Assembly: GCF_016654005.1 (NCBI RefSeq) | Contig: NZ_JAEPWN010000005.1 | Span: 186,001-250,000 of the forward strand | DNA from: Brevundimonas nasdae | Lineage (GTDB): Bacteria; Pseudomonadota; Alphaproteobacteria; Caulobacterales; Caulobacteraceae | DNA length: 64,000 nucleotides | Direction: 5' to 3' | The notes under the pieces: generated by a model | The model's input: only the letters and a program-made list of their open reading frames with translations | Told to the model about the DNA's origin: nothing | The model's database searches: none | Part shown: positions 8,005-16,510 of the stretch, one piece after another | Layout: each line of letters opens with the position of its first letter | Position numbering within the stretch: position 1 is the stretch's first letter | Translations under genes and position numbers: made by a program

Positions 8005-8171
8005 CAACTCGATGCCCACCTCCACGTCTTCATCGACGCCTAACCTACGGCCGACGCCTCAAGACCCTGAACGGTCTCCCGTCCTTCAAGTTCATCTGCA
8101 AATCATGGACAAAGGAACCCGAACGATTCAGGATCAAACCGAGCCGCCAATCTCCGGAACCAAACACCCGG
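8005..8171 (+). pseudogene. IS481-family transposase C-terminal remnant
   Basis: QLDAHLHVFIDA is read in one frame up to a TAA at 8041. YGRRLKTLNGLPSF, FICKSWTKEPERF and SPEPNT then continue in a shifted frame from 8046. Together these are the C-terminal end of IS481-type transposases (consensus YGRRLKTLxGLTPYEFICK). No N-terminus, DDE core or inverted repeats remain. Confidence 0.72.
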
Positions 8172-8177
8172 ACCGCT

Positions 8178-8858
8178 TCAAGGCAGCCTCATAAAGACAT
8201 TCAGAACCCCGAGAATCTGGGCAAAATCGATCATCTCGAATACTGGAATGGCGAGCAGGAACACGAGCCCGTCGCGAATCGTCAAAAGGAAGAATTTCGG
8301 GCGGATTGTCAGTTCTTCGACGTCGCTCCACCGTGTGAAATTTGGCCAGAATCGCGGCGTCCGTGCACAGTATTGCCGGTAGGTTTCGCCGAATTCCTTA
8401 TCCAGCCAAATTTCCTCACGCCGCACGGTGAAGTGGAACACCAATACCGCCGCGAGAACGAACAGGGTGGCGATAGTCAGGGTTCCGCTCTGAGCCCCGA
8501 CGCCGAAAGCCCCAAGAAAGCTGAAGACATAGAGCGGATTGCGGCTGATCGAATAGGGTCCCCGGTCGACGATTTCGGCCTTCTTGCGTCCGCCGATGTA
8601 GAGCGAGCACCAGGCGCGTCCGAAGATGGCGATGATGATGGCGACCCGTCCGATGGTCTCTATGGTTTCATGCCTGTTACCGTCCATGTCGTCGGAGGAT
8701 CGACTAACGGCCGCCAAGGCCACCAGCAGGAGTAGGGCGAGCAGAATGGCGACCTTGCGTATGAGCTGAACTGTACGAAGGTTCGGCGTTTCGGGCGCGC
8801 AGTCGACGACAGTCCCTTTGGAAGCCGGCTCTCGGGAATCCGGCTTGATCTCACTCAT
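8178..8858 (-). CDS. Isoprenylcysteine/phospholipid methyltransferase family membrane protein
   Basis: 226 residues from the ATG at 8858 (MSEIKPDSRE), overlapping the stop of the upstream outer membrane protein gene by 8 bp. A cytoplasmic start is followed by several membrane segments (KVAILLALLLLVALAAV; TLTIATLFVLAAVLVFHF). The conserved GPYSISRNPLYVFSFLGAFG and RREEIWLDKEFGETYRQYCARTPRFWP signatures match ICMT/PEMT-type SAM-dependent methyltransferases. These are often the last gene of heavy-metal efflux operons. Substrate is not known. Confidence 0.85.
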   Translation of the reverse strand: MSEIKPDSREPASKGTVVDCAPETPNLRTVQLIRKVAILLALLLLVALAAVSRSSDDMDGNRHETIETIGRVAIIIAIFGRAWCSLYIGGRKKAEIVDRGPYSISRNPLYVFSFLGAFGVGAQSGTLTIATLFVLAAVLVFHFTVRREEIWLDKEFGETYRQYCARTPRFWPNFTRWSDVEELTIRPKFFLLTIRDGLVFLLAIPVFEMIDFAQILGVLNVFMRLP

Positions 8859-10116
8859 CTTCGGCGAGCCAGAACTCGTGCGCGTCGAGCGCCATCTTGA
8901 GCAGGGCGAGATGCGCCCGCGCCCGCGCCTCCAGCTCAAGCCGGCGCATCTCGAAGGCCTGGCGTTCGGCCAGCAGGCGATCCGCCAGGTCGAATTCGCC
9001 CAGATCATAGCCGCGTGTGATCCGCTGGGCGGATTGCTCGGCGGCGGCGCGCGCGGCCTCCGAGTCCCGCCAGGCCCGCAGCGAACCGGCGGCCGAGATC
9101 ACATCCCGCTGGGCGTTGGAGCGGACCTCGCGGGCGGTCATGGCGAAGCGCGCTTCCGCCGCCGAGGCCTCGGCCGCTTGACGGTCGGCAGTGGCGCTGC
9201 GCCTTGCGCCGCTGAACGGCATGCTGAAGACCAGACCGACGCCGGTCTCGTCGCCGCCGCGTTCGTTGAACAGGCGAACTCCGACACTGGGATCGGGCGT
9301 ACGGTCTCGCGCGGAGCGGCGGGCGAAAAGATGCTGTTGATCGGCCAGGGCGCGCGCCATCGTCAGTTCGTGGCTGCGTTGGATGATAATATCGGCCCAC
9401 AGGTCATAGGGCCGCGACGGTTCGATCGGCGGCGTCAGTTCACCGGGCGCGACGCCTGCCAGATTGGGGAACAGGCCTTCGAGCATGGCCCTGGCGTTCG
9501 ATTGCTCGCCTTCGGAAACGGCCAGGGCGGCTGCGGCCCGGGCCTGGGCCGCGCGGGCCTGTTCGAGGTCCACGAGGGCGGCGTCCTTCAGGTCGACGCG
9601 CCGTGAGAGCGCCTGAACGTCGCGCGCATAGGTCGTCAGTTCGGCCTCGTCGATGACGCGCCGCTCGACCGCCGCCAGCCACACGACCCAGTATTCGGCG
9701 AAGATCAGCGAGGTCTGGTGGCGGGCGTCCTCGATCCCGTCGCTGGCGGCCCGGACGCCGACGGCGCCGGCCGCCCGGTCCAGCGCCGCCTTGCCCGGCA
9801 GGCGCAGGCCCCGGGTCAGTTGCAATGACCATTCGGTGAAGCGGCCGTCCGTCCGCACGTCCCGTTCGTCAAGCGTCGCCGAGACGACCGTCTCATGATC
9901 GCCGGCCGCGAGCTGGCGCGATGCAGCCTGTGCGCCGCTGAGATTGGCCTGGGCCTCATTGACCGTCGGCGAAGCGTCGAGCGCGTCGAGGATCAGGATG
10001 TCCGGCGGGAGGAAGGCGGGTCGGGTCACGCCAGGACCGATTTCGGGTTCCGCGCCCCAGGCAGGAACGGCGACGATGAGGCTGGCCGAGGCCAGCAGAA
10101 TAGCGACCCGCGTCAT
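8851..10116 (-). CDS. czcC: CzcC-like outer membrane factor (TolC family) of a metal RND efflux system
   Basis: 421 residues with a signal peptide (MTRVAILLASASLIVAVPAWGA). Two TolC-type repeats rich in heptads (ALVDLEQARAAQARAAAALAVSE; SAEQSAQRITRGYDLGEFDLADRLLAERQ) form the trans-periplasmic coiled coil. It provides the outer membrane channel for the inner-membrane pump encoded just upstream, with an ATGA 4-bp overlap. Gene order here is B-A-C followed by a methyltransferase. The length is normal. Naming as CzcC rather than CusC is by operon type, not by proven substrate. Confidence 0.87.
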   Translation of the reverse strand: MTRVAILLASASLIVAVPAWGAEPEIGPGVTRPAFLPPDILILDALDASPTVNEAQANLSGAQAASRQLAAGDHETVVSATLDERDVRTDGRFTEWSLQLTRGLRLPGKAALDRAAGAVGVRAASDGIEDARHQTSLIFAEYWVVWLAAVERRVIDEAELTTYARDVQALSRRVDLKDAALVDLEQARAAQARAAAALAVSEGEQSNARAMLEGLFPNLAGVAPGELTPPIEPSRPYDLWADIIIQRSHELTMARALADQQHLFARRSARDRTPDPSVGVRLFNERGGDETGVGLVFSMPFSGARRSATADRQAAEASAAEARFAMTAREVRSNAQRDVISAAGSLRAWRDSEAARAAAEQSAQRITRGYDLGEFDLADRLLAERQAFEMRRLELEARARAHLALLKMALDAHEFWLAEDE

Positions 10117-13100
10117 GCAGCCGTCTCCAGGGCGGCGGCGCCGCGTTCGAGCCCGAAGCGCCGGTAGAGGATGGGAAGGAGGACCAGCGTCAGCAGGGTC
10201 GAGGTGATCAGGCCGCCGACCACGACGATGGCCAGAGGACGCTGGATCTCCGAGCCGGGGCCGCTGGCCAGCAACAGCGGCGTCAGACCCAGGGCCGTGA
10301 TGCTGGCGGTCATCAACACGGGCCGCAGACGCCGGCGCGCGCCTTCGACCACGGCCGTGGATATGTCGAGCCCCTGCTGAATCAGGTCGTTGAAGTGCGA
10401 GACCAGCACCAGACCATTCAGCACCGCGATGCCGAGCAGGGCGATGAATCCCACCGAGGCCGGCACCGAGAGATATTCACCCGAGGCCCATAGGGCCAGC
10501 ACACCGCCGATCATGGCGAAGGGGATGTTGGCCAGGATCAGCACCGACTGGCGCAACGATTTCAACGTCACGAACAGCACCAGCAGGATCATCCCCAAGG
10601 CCAGGGGAATGACCAGCGACAGCCGCGCGGCGGCCCTCTGCTGGTTCTCGAACTGGCCTCCCCAGGTGATGCTGTAGCCCTGTGGCAGGCGCACCTTGGC
10701 GGCCACGCTCGCCTGGGCCTCCTCGACGAAGCCGACCAGGTCCCGGCCGGTGACATAGGCCTGGACCACGGCGAATCGGCTGGCCTTTTCGCGATCGATC
10801 TTGACCGGGCCGTCGACGTGCGAGACCCGAGCCAGGTCCGACACCCGCACCAGGCCGCCGCCGGGCGTGGCCAGTTCGGACTGTCCAAGCTGTTCAGACT
10901 GTTCGCGCAGGGTCTCGGGACCACGCAAGATCACCGGCGTGCGCCGGCCCGGCTCGAACACATAGCCCGCGGGCGAGCCGTCGATACGAGCGCGCAGTTC
11001 ATCTTGGACCTCGGCGATCGACAGGCCGGCGCGCCCGGCGGCCGTCCTGTCCAGATCGAGCTGGAGATAGGCCATGCTGTCGCCGGCGACGGTGTAGACA
11101 TCGGAGGCGCCCGGGGTCGCCTTCAGGACCGTTTCGATCTCGCGGGCCAGATCGCCCAGGGTCGCCAGATCCGGTCCGAACACCTTGACCGCCAGATCGC
11201 CCCGGCTGCCGGTCAGCATCTCGGATATCCGCATCTCGATCGGTTGGGTGAAGGAGGTTTGGATGCCGGGAAAGTCGGCTGTGACCTTGCGTAATTCCTC
11301 GGCCAGCCAGGCGTTATCCTGCCGCCGCCATGTCTTCTTGGGCTTGAGCACCAGGAAGCTGTCGGTCTCGTTCAGCCCCATCGGATCCAACCCGATCTCG
11401 TCGGAGCCGACACGGGCGACGATCCGCTCCACCTCCGGAACCCGCGCCAGGATGGCGCGCTGCATGGCCAGATCCTGCTGCGCGCTGATGTCGAGATTGA
11501 TCGACGGGGCCTTGAACAGCTGCATGATGATCGTGCCCTCGTCCATCGTGGGCATGAAGCTCTTGCCGACCAGGACGTAGCCTCCGGCGGCGGCTCCGAA
11601 GCCGACCAGGGCGGCGATGACCACCGGCGCGGGCCGTCTCAGCGCCCAGTCCAGCAGCCGCCCGTAGGCAGGGCCGATCCGGCGCATCAGCCAGGACTCC
11701 TGATGCGCCGTCGGCTTGAGCAGCAGGGACGACAGCACGGGCACCAGGGTGAAGGACAGGATCAGCGACGAGGCCAGGCCGAAGACGATGGTCAGGGCCA
11801 CGGGGGCGAACATCTTGCCCTCCAGTCCCTGAAGGGTGAGCAGCGGCGTGAACACCAGGCAGATGATGACGACGCCCGAGACCACGGGGGTGGCGACTTC
11901 GCGGCAGGCTTCGTAGATTTCGTGCAGGCGCGAGGTCTTGCGGCCCGATGCAGCGGAGGCGTTGAGGCGCTCGACGGTGTTCTCGACCACCACGATCGAA
12001 GCGTCCACCAGCATGCCGATGGCGATGGCCAGGCCGCCCAGGCTCATCAAATTGGCGGTCAGGCCGAAGACCCGCATGAGGATGAAGGCTCCGAGCACCG
12101 CGAACGGCAGCATCACCGCCACCACGACGGCGGCTCGCAGTTCGCCGAGGAACAGCAGCAGCAGTATCAGCACGATCACCGTGGCTTCCATCAGCGCCTC
12201 GGTCACGGTGCCGGTCGCCTTTTCGATCAGTTCGGAACGGTCGTAGAAGGGGCGGACGATCACGCCCTTGGGCAGGCTGGCCTGGACCTCGTTCAACCGG
12301 GCCTTGACGGCCGCGACCACCCTCTTGGCGTCGGCGCCCTTCAGGGCGATGACGATGGCTTGCGCCGTCTCGCCGGCGCCGTCGGCCGTGACCGCGCCAT
12401 AGCGGGTCAGGGCGCCGGTCTGGATCGTGGCGACGGAGCCAAGCGGGATCGTTCCGCCGGCAGGCAGGGGCACGGGCGTCCGTCTGAGGTCGTCGAGCGT
12501 CGTCGCCGCGCCGACGACGCGGACCACCAGCGCCTCCTCGCCCTCGACCAGACGGCCGGCGCCGTCGTTGCGGTTGGCGGCCTCTATCGCCTGACGCAAG
12601 TCGGACGAAGTCAGGCCGGAGGCGGCCAGGGCGCCGGCGTCGGGGGCGATCTCGAAGGCGCGGGCCCGGCCGCCCAGCACATTGACGTCGGCGACGCCCG
12701 GCAATCCCCTCAGCGCCGGCCGCACGGTCCAATCCAGCAGGGTGCGGCGCTCCTCCAGCGACAGGCCCGGCCCTTCGAGGGTGAACATGAAGACGTCGGA
12801 AAGAGGCGTGGAGATCGGCGACAGCCCGCCGGTCACGATGGGCGGCAGGTTGGCCAGAGCGTTGCTCAACCGCTCGGCGGCCTGCTGACGCGCCCAATAG
12901 ACGTCGGTTCCCGCCTCGAAATCCAGGGTGATGTCGGCGATGGCGTATTTGGCGGTCGAGCGCAGCATCGCCTGGCGGGGGATGCCCAGAAGCTCCATCT
13001 CCAGCGGCGTGATGACCTGGCTCTCGACCTCCTCGGGGGTCATGCCCGGCGCCTTGAGGATGATCTTGACCTGGGTCGGCGAGATGTCGGGAAAGGCGTC

Positions 13101-13208
13101 CACCGGCAACTGCCGATAGGCGTTGACCCCGAACAGCAACAGAGCGATGGCGGCGACCAGGACCAGCAGACGCTGGGACAGCGCCGCCCTGACGATAGCG
13201 GACAGCAT
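10113..13208 (-). CDS. czcA: CzcA/CusA-type heavy-metal RND efflux pump
   Basis: 1,031 residues, the standard length for HME-type RND transporters. The N-terminus (ALSQRLLVLVAAIALLLFGVNAYRQLPVDAFPDISPTQV) is characteristic, with the P-D-I-S-P-T-Q-V signature. Twelve membrane segments with two large periplasmic loops are evident. TM4 contains GMLVDASIVVVENTVERL, with the Asp and Glu of the proton relay. The pump exports divalent metal (Zn/Co/Cd) or monovalent Cu/Ag; the sequence read by eye does not decide which. It is preceded at 4 bp by czcB and followed by czcC. Confidence 0.93.
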   Translation of the reverse strand: MLSAIVRAALSQRLLVLVAAIALLLFGVNAYRQLPVDAFPDISPTQVKIILKAPGMTPEEVESQVITPLEMELLGIPRQAMLRSTAKYAIADITLDFEAGTDVYWARQQAAERLSNALANLPPIVTGGLSPISTPLSDVFMFTLEGPGLSLEERRTLLDWTVRPALRGLPGVADVNVLGGRARAFEIAPDAGALAASGLTSSDLRQAIEAANRNDGAGRLVEGEEALVVRVVGAATTLDDLRRTPVPLPAGGTIPLGSVATIQTGALTRYGAVTADGAGETAQAIVIALKGADAKRVVAAVKARLNEVQASLPKGVIVRPFYDRSELIEKATGTVTEALMEATVIVLILLLLFLGELRAAVVVAVMLPFAVLGAFILMRVFGLTANLMSLGGLAIAIGMLVDASIVVVENTVERLNASAASGRKTSRLHEIYEACREVATPVVSGVVIICLVFTPLLTLQGLEGKMFAPVALTIVFGLASSLILSFTLVPVLSSLLLKPTAHQESWLMRRIGPAYGRLLDWALRRPAPVVIAALVGFGAAAGGYVLVGKSFMPTMDEGTIIMQLFKAPSINLDISAQQDLAMQRAILARVPEVERIVARVGSDEIGLDPMGLNETDSFLVLKPKKTWRRQDNAWLAEELRKVTADFPGIQTSFTQPIEMRISEMLTGSRGDLAVKVFGPDLATLGDLAREIETVLKATPGASDVYTVAGDSMAYLQLDLDRTAAGRAGLSIAEVQDELRARIDGSPAGYVFEPGRRTPVILRGPETLREQSEQLGQSELATPGGGLVRVSDLARVSHVDGPVKIDREKASRFAVVQAYVTGRDLVGFVEEAQASVAAKVRLPQGYSITWGGQFENQQRAAARLSLVIPLALGMILLVLFVTLKSLRQSVLILANIPFAMIGGVLALWASGEYLSVPASVGFIALLGIAVLNGLVLVSHFNDLIQQGLDISTAVVEGARRRLRPVLMTASITALGLTPLLLASGPGSEIQRPLAIVVVGGLITSTLLTLVLLPILYRRFGLERGAAALETAA

Positions 13209-13212
13209 GGGC

Positions 13213-14286
13213 TCAGCCTTCCGAGGCGGTCTTGAGCTGGCTGACGCCCGAGGTCACGACCTCGTCGCCCGGGTTCAGGCCGGTGACGACGGCCTGGGCG
13301 TCCGAACGCCCCTCGACCGTGACCGCCACCGGCAGATATCCGTTGGCGCGTCGAACGAACACCGTGTCCCGACCGTTGATCTGGATGAGGCTGACGCGCG
13401 GCACGGCGACCGCGTCGGGGCTCGAGCGTCGCGTGACCGTGATCATCGTCGCCTCGCCGGGGACAACATCGGCCCCGCTCGCCAGTTCCGCCCGCATCAC
13501 GACCGAACGGGTGCGTGGGTCGATGGCCGACCCCACGGCGACGACCCGGCCACGCGCGCCCGCGACCTCCACGATTGAGCCGATCTCGACCTGCCCGGCG
13601 ATGTCGGCCGGCAGCCGCGCCTCGACCCACAGGCGGTCGTCGCGGTCGATGACGGCGCCCGGCGCCATCGCCTCCACGCCGCTTCCGGGTTGCAGGTTCA
13701 GTTGCGACACCCGCCCCGCGATCGGAGCCTTCAGCACATATTCGCCGGCACGCCGACCGGCGCCGCCCGCGGAGGCCAGCAGTCGACCCCGTTCATTGGC
13801 CATAATGCGCGCCTGTTCGGCGCGGGTGGACGCCTCTTCGGACCGGGCTTCGGCGATAATACCTTCGCTCGCCAGGGTGCGGGTGCGCCGCGCCGCCGCC
13901 TCGGTCATCCGCACCTCGGCGTTGGCCTGGGCCAGCTCGGCCGAGACCTTCAGCGCGTCCTGGCTGAACAGGACCGCCAGGGGCTGGCCGGCGCCGACCG
14001 CCTGGCCCTCCAGGACGTCCACGCGCACCACCACGGCCGCGAAGGGGACGGCGGCGACCACCCGACCGTTCAGCGCCGGCGTGACCGTGGCGGGCAGGCT
14101 GGCCAGGGGCGTGTCGGTCGCGGCCACGGCGACGGTGGTTTTGAGGCTCATGGCCCGGGACTGTTCCGGCGTCAGCCTGACCAGGGTCTGGTCGCCCATC
14201 ACCTTGCCGGCGGCCAGGGCGACGACGAGTGCGGACAAGGCTACGGCCGTAACGCGCAAGGGTGTGATGCGAATAGGTCTGGCCAT
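13213..14286 (-). CDS. czcB: CzcB-like periplasmic membrane fusion protein
   Basis: 357 residues. The ATG at 14286 has GGAGGGG upstream. An N-terminal membrane anchor or uncleaved signal (ITPLRVTAVALSALVVALAAGKVM) is followed by the lipoyl-like half (VDVLEGQAVGAGQPLAVLFS), a helical hairpin (ELAQANAEVRMTEAAARRTRTL...), the second lipoyl half (YVLKAPIAGRVSQLNLQPGSGV) and the beta-barrel domains. It links the RND pump to the outer membrane factor. No His-rich metal-binding N-terminus is visible, unlike classical CzcB. First gene of the operon, divergent from the response regulator at 14458. Confidence 0.9.
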   Translation of the reverse strand: MARPIRITPLRVTAVALSALVVALAAGKVMGDQTLVRLTPEQSRAMSLKTTVAVAATDTPLASLPATVTPALNGRVVAAVPFAAVVVRVDVLEGQAVGAGQPLAVLFSQDALKVSAELAQANAEVRMTEAAARRTRTLASEGIIAEARSEEASTRAEQARIMANERGRLLASAGGAGRRAGEYVLKAPIAGRVSQLNLQPGSGVEAMAPGAVIDRDDRLWVEARLPADIAGQVEIGSIVEVAGARGRVVAVGSAIDPRTRSVVMRAELASGADVVPGEATMITVTRRSSPDAVAVPRVSLIQINGRDTVFVRRANGYLPVAVTVEGRSDAQAVVTGLNPGDEVVTSGVSQLKTASEG

Positions 14287-14360
14287 GGTCGGTCCCCTCC
14301 ACACCGCGACTTGCGGCGTCGGGGGGGTGTCGCAAGCGGTGCTGAAACGCCCCTGACACC

Positions 14361-14440
14361 AGGCTGAACCCAGGCTGAAAGGGATCTCGTCCGGGCCTTC
14401 CGGCGCCGCCCCCTCCTGGCTGTCAGGTTGAATTCAGCCT
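14361..14440. promoter_or_regulatory. Candidate response-regulator operator between czcB and the two-component genes
   Basis: Direct repeats AGGCTGAA at 14361 and 14372 lie 11 bp apart, one helical turn, as in OmpR-family binding sites. A related AGGTTGAA at 14425 abuts an inverted TTCAGCCT at 14433-14440, just upstream of the regulator start. Both halves of the divergent promoter thus carry the same box, consistent with control of the efflux operon and of the regulator itself. Confidence 0.55.
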
Positions 14441-14457
14441 AGCGGGGTAGAGTCGCC

Positions 14458-15126
14458 ATGGAATCGGATGTGATGCGAATTCTGTTGGTCGAGGACGATG
14501 AAGAGCTGGCGCGCCGGCTGAAGCTGGGCCTCGGCGAGGCTGGCTTCGCCGTGGACCATGCCGCCGACGGCGAGACCGCCGTCGAACTGGGCGAGACCCA
14601 GGTCTTCGACGCGGTCGTGCTGGACCTGGGCCTGCCGCGCCTGCCAGGGCTTGAGGTGTTGCGGCGATGGCGTGCGAAGCGGCGCAATATGCCTGTCCTG
14701 GTGCTGACGGCGCGGGACGCCTGGACCGAGCGGGTCGATGGTCTGAACGCCGGAGCCGACGACTATCTGGGCAAGCCTTTCCAGACGGCCGAGGTCGTGG
14801 CGCGTCTCAGAGCCCTGGTGCGCCGTTCCGCCGGCGATGCGTCTCCCATCCTCGTGCACGAGGACGTCCGCCTGGACGTGACCGGCGGCGCGGCGACCCT
14901 GGAGGGCCGGCCCGTGGACCTGACGGCGCGCGAGCTGCGCATCCTCGGCTATCTGATGCATCGCCAAGGTCGGATCGTCTCCCAGGCCGAACTCATGGAC
15001 CATGTCTACGCCCTGGATGACATCCGGGAGTCCAATACCATCGAAGTCTATGTCGGCCGCCTGCGAAAAAAGCTGGGCAAGGACTGCATCCGCACGATCC
15101 GCGGGCTCGGATACAGGGTCGGATAG
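14458..15126 (+). CDS. OmpR-family response regulator (CzcR/QseB/TctD-like)
   Basis: 222 residues. The receiver domain has the acidic pair in VEDDEE, phospho-acceptor Asp at about residue 56 (VVLDLGLP), the Thr in VLTARD and the Lys in DDYLGKPF. The C-terminal winged helix includes LTARELRILGYLMHRQGRIVSQAEL and SNTIEVYVGRLRKKL. The second Met (MRILLVEDD, 14473) is an equally good start. The gene is divergent from czcBAC and 3 bp upstream of a sensor kinase, so it most likely controls metal efflux; the direct proof would be binding to the repeats at 14361-14440. Confidence 0.92.
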   Translation: MESDVMRILLVEDDEELARRLKLGLGEAGFAVDHAADGETAVELGETQVFDAVVLDLGLPRLPGLEVLRRWRAKRRNMPVLVLTARDAWTERVDGLNAGADDYLGKPFQTAEVVARLRALVRRSAGDASPILVHEDVRLDVTGGAATLEGRPVDLTARELRILGYLMHRQGRIVSQAELMDHVYALDDIRESNTIEVYVGRLRKKLGKDCIRTIRGLGYRVG

Positions 15127-15129
15127 GGA

Positions 15130-16510
15130 ATGCGCACCCTCTGGAGAAGTTTCCGCGCTCGCCTGTTGCTGGGCTCCGTGATCTGGATTTTCGCCGGGGT
15201 GGCTGTGAGCGGCTTCGTCTTGTCGGAAATCTTCAGGGAGCATGTGACCGCCCAGTTCGACACGGAGCTTAAAGGCCATGCCGACGAACTGGCGGTGCTG
15301 GTTCACGTTCCGCCAGACGGCGCGCCCTATCTTCAACGTTGGTTGAGCGACCCTCGCTTCCAGCCTCCGGGATCGGGCTATTATTGGCAAATTCGACGCA
15401 AGGGCGGGGAACTGGCCCGGTCGTCGTCGCTCGGTGGGGCCGCCCTGCCCATGGTCGGACCGCCGCCGGGTCCGGGCGTATCGCGCCAGTCCTTCATATC
15501 CGGCCCAACCGGCGAGGTGCGGCTGCTGGAACGCACGGTGACGCCGACGGGAACGGGTGAAAGCCTGCGGATCGCCATCGGTGCGGACCAGAGATTACTC
15601 GACGACGTCCTGTCCCAATTCAACCGAACCCTGGCTCTGTCTCTCAGCATGATCGCCCTGGGACTGGTCGGAGCCGCCTTCCTGCAGATCTCGTTCGGAC
15701 TGCGCCCGCTTGGCAAGATCCGAAGCGCCCTGGCGGCAGTCCGTTCTGGGCGCGCCGCTCGCCTGCCCGACGACAGCCAGCGAGGTTCGCCCCCTGGTCC
15801 AGGATCTGAATGCGCTGATCGACGCCAATGCGGAGATGATCCGGCGCGCTCGGGCGCAGGCCGGCAATCTGGCTCATGCTCTGAAGACGCCGCTGGCGAT
15901 CCTGGCCGACGAAGGCGCGCGGCTGAACGCGCAGGGGCAGGCCGAGGCGGCGCACACCATCCTGACGCAATGCGAACGGATGCGTCGCCAGATCGACTAT
16001 CAGATGGCGCGGGCGCGAGCGGCCGCCTCACGCAGCACGCCGGGCGCCGTCGCCGACGCCGAGGCTGTGCTGACCCCGATCCTCAGCGCCATGCGCCGCC
16101 TGCACGGGCCGCGCGGCATCGAATACAGGGTTCGCGCCTCCTCGCCCGCCTCGGCCGCCGTCGAGGCCCAGGACCTGAGCGAGATGCTGGCCAACCTGCT
16201 CGACAACGCGGGCAAATGGGCCGCGACAACGGTCGAGGTCGCGTTCGATCGGCCGCGTCCCGACATCCTGCGCGTCACCATCGACGACGACGGTCCCGGC
16301 CTGGTCCCCGAGGCTTGGGATGTCGTGTTCGACATCGGCGAGCGGCTGGACGAGCACGCGCCGGGTTCGGGCTTGGGGCTGGCCATCGTCCGCGACCTCG
16401 CCACGCTCTACGGTGGCCGGGCCTGGCTCGAAAAGGCGCCGTCAGGGGGACTCCGCGCCATCCTGGAGGTTCCGGCCGCGCCCGGCAGCACGATGAAACG
16501 GAGATATTGA
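15130..16510 (+). pseudogene. Two-component sensor histidine kinase with a frameshift
   Basis: From 15130 the frame encodes two membrane segments (LLLGSVIWIFAGVAVSGFVLS; LALSLSMIALGLVGAAFLQ) around a periplasmic sensor domain and reaches RAARLPDD. Near 15775 the coding frame changes. The other frame continues SEVRPLVQDLNAL, then the H-box NLAHALKTPLAIL, N-box MLANLLDNAGKW, and G-boxes DDDGPGLV and GSGLGLAIVRDL, to the stop at 16510. A single-base indel therefore splits one kinase of about 460 residues. The first frame happens to stay open into the next gene, giving a spurious 915-codon reading. Confidence 0.82.

Noticed and set aside
11314..12897. Long second minus-strand frame inside czcA and a similar plus-strand frame at 11703-13235
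   Set aside because: Both overlap the unmistakable RND transporter and have random, Arg/Gly/Pro-rich composition.
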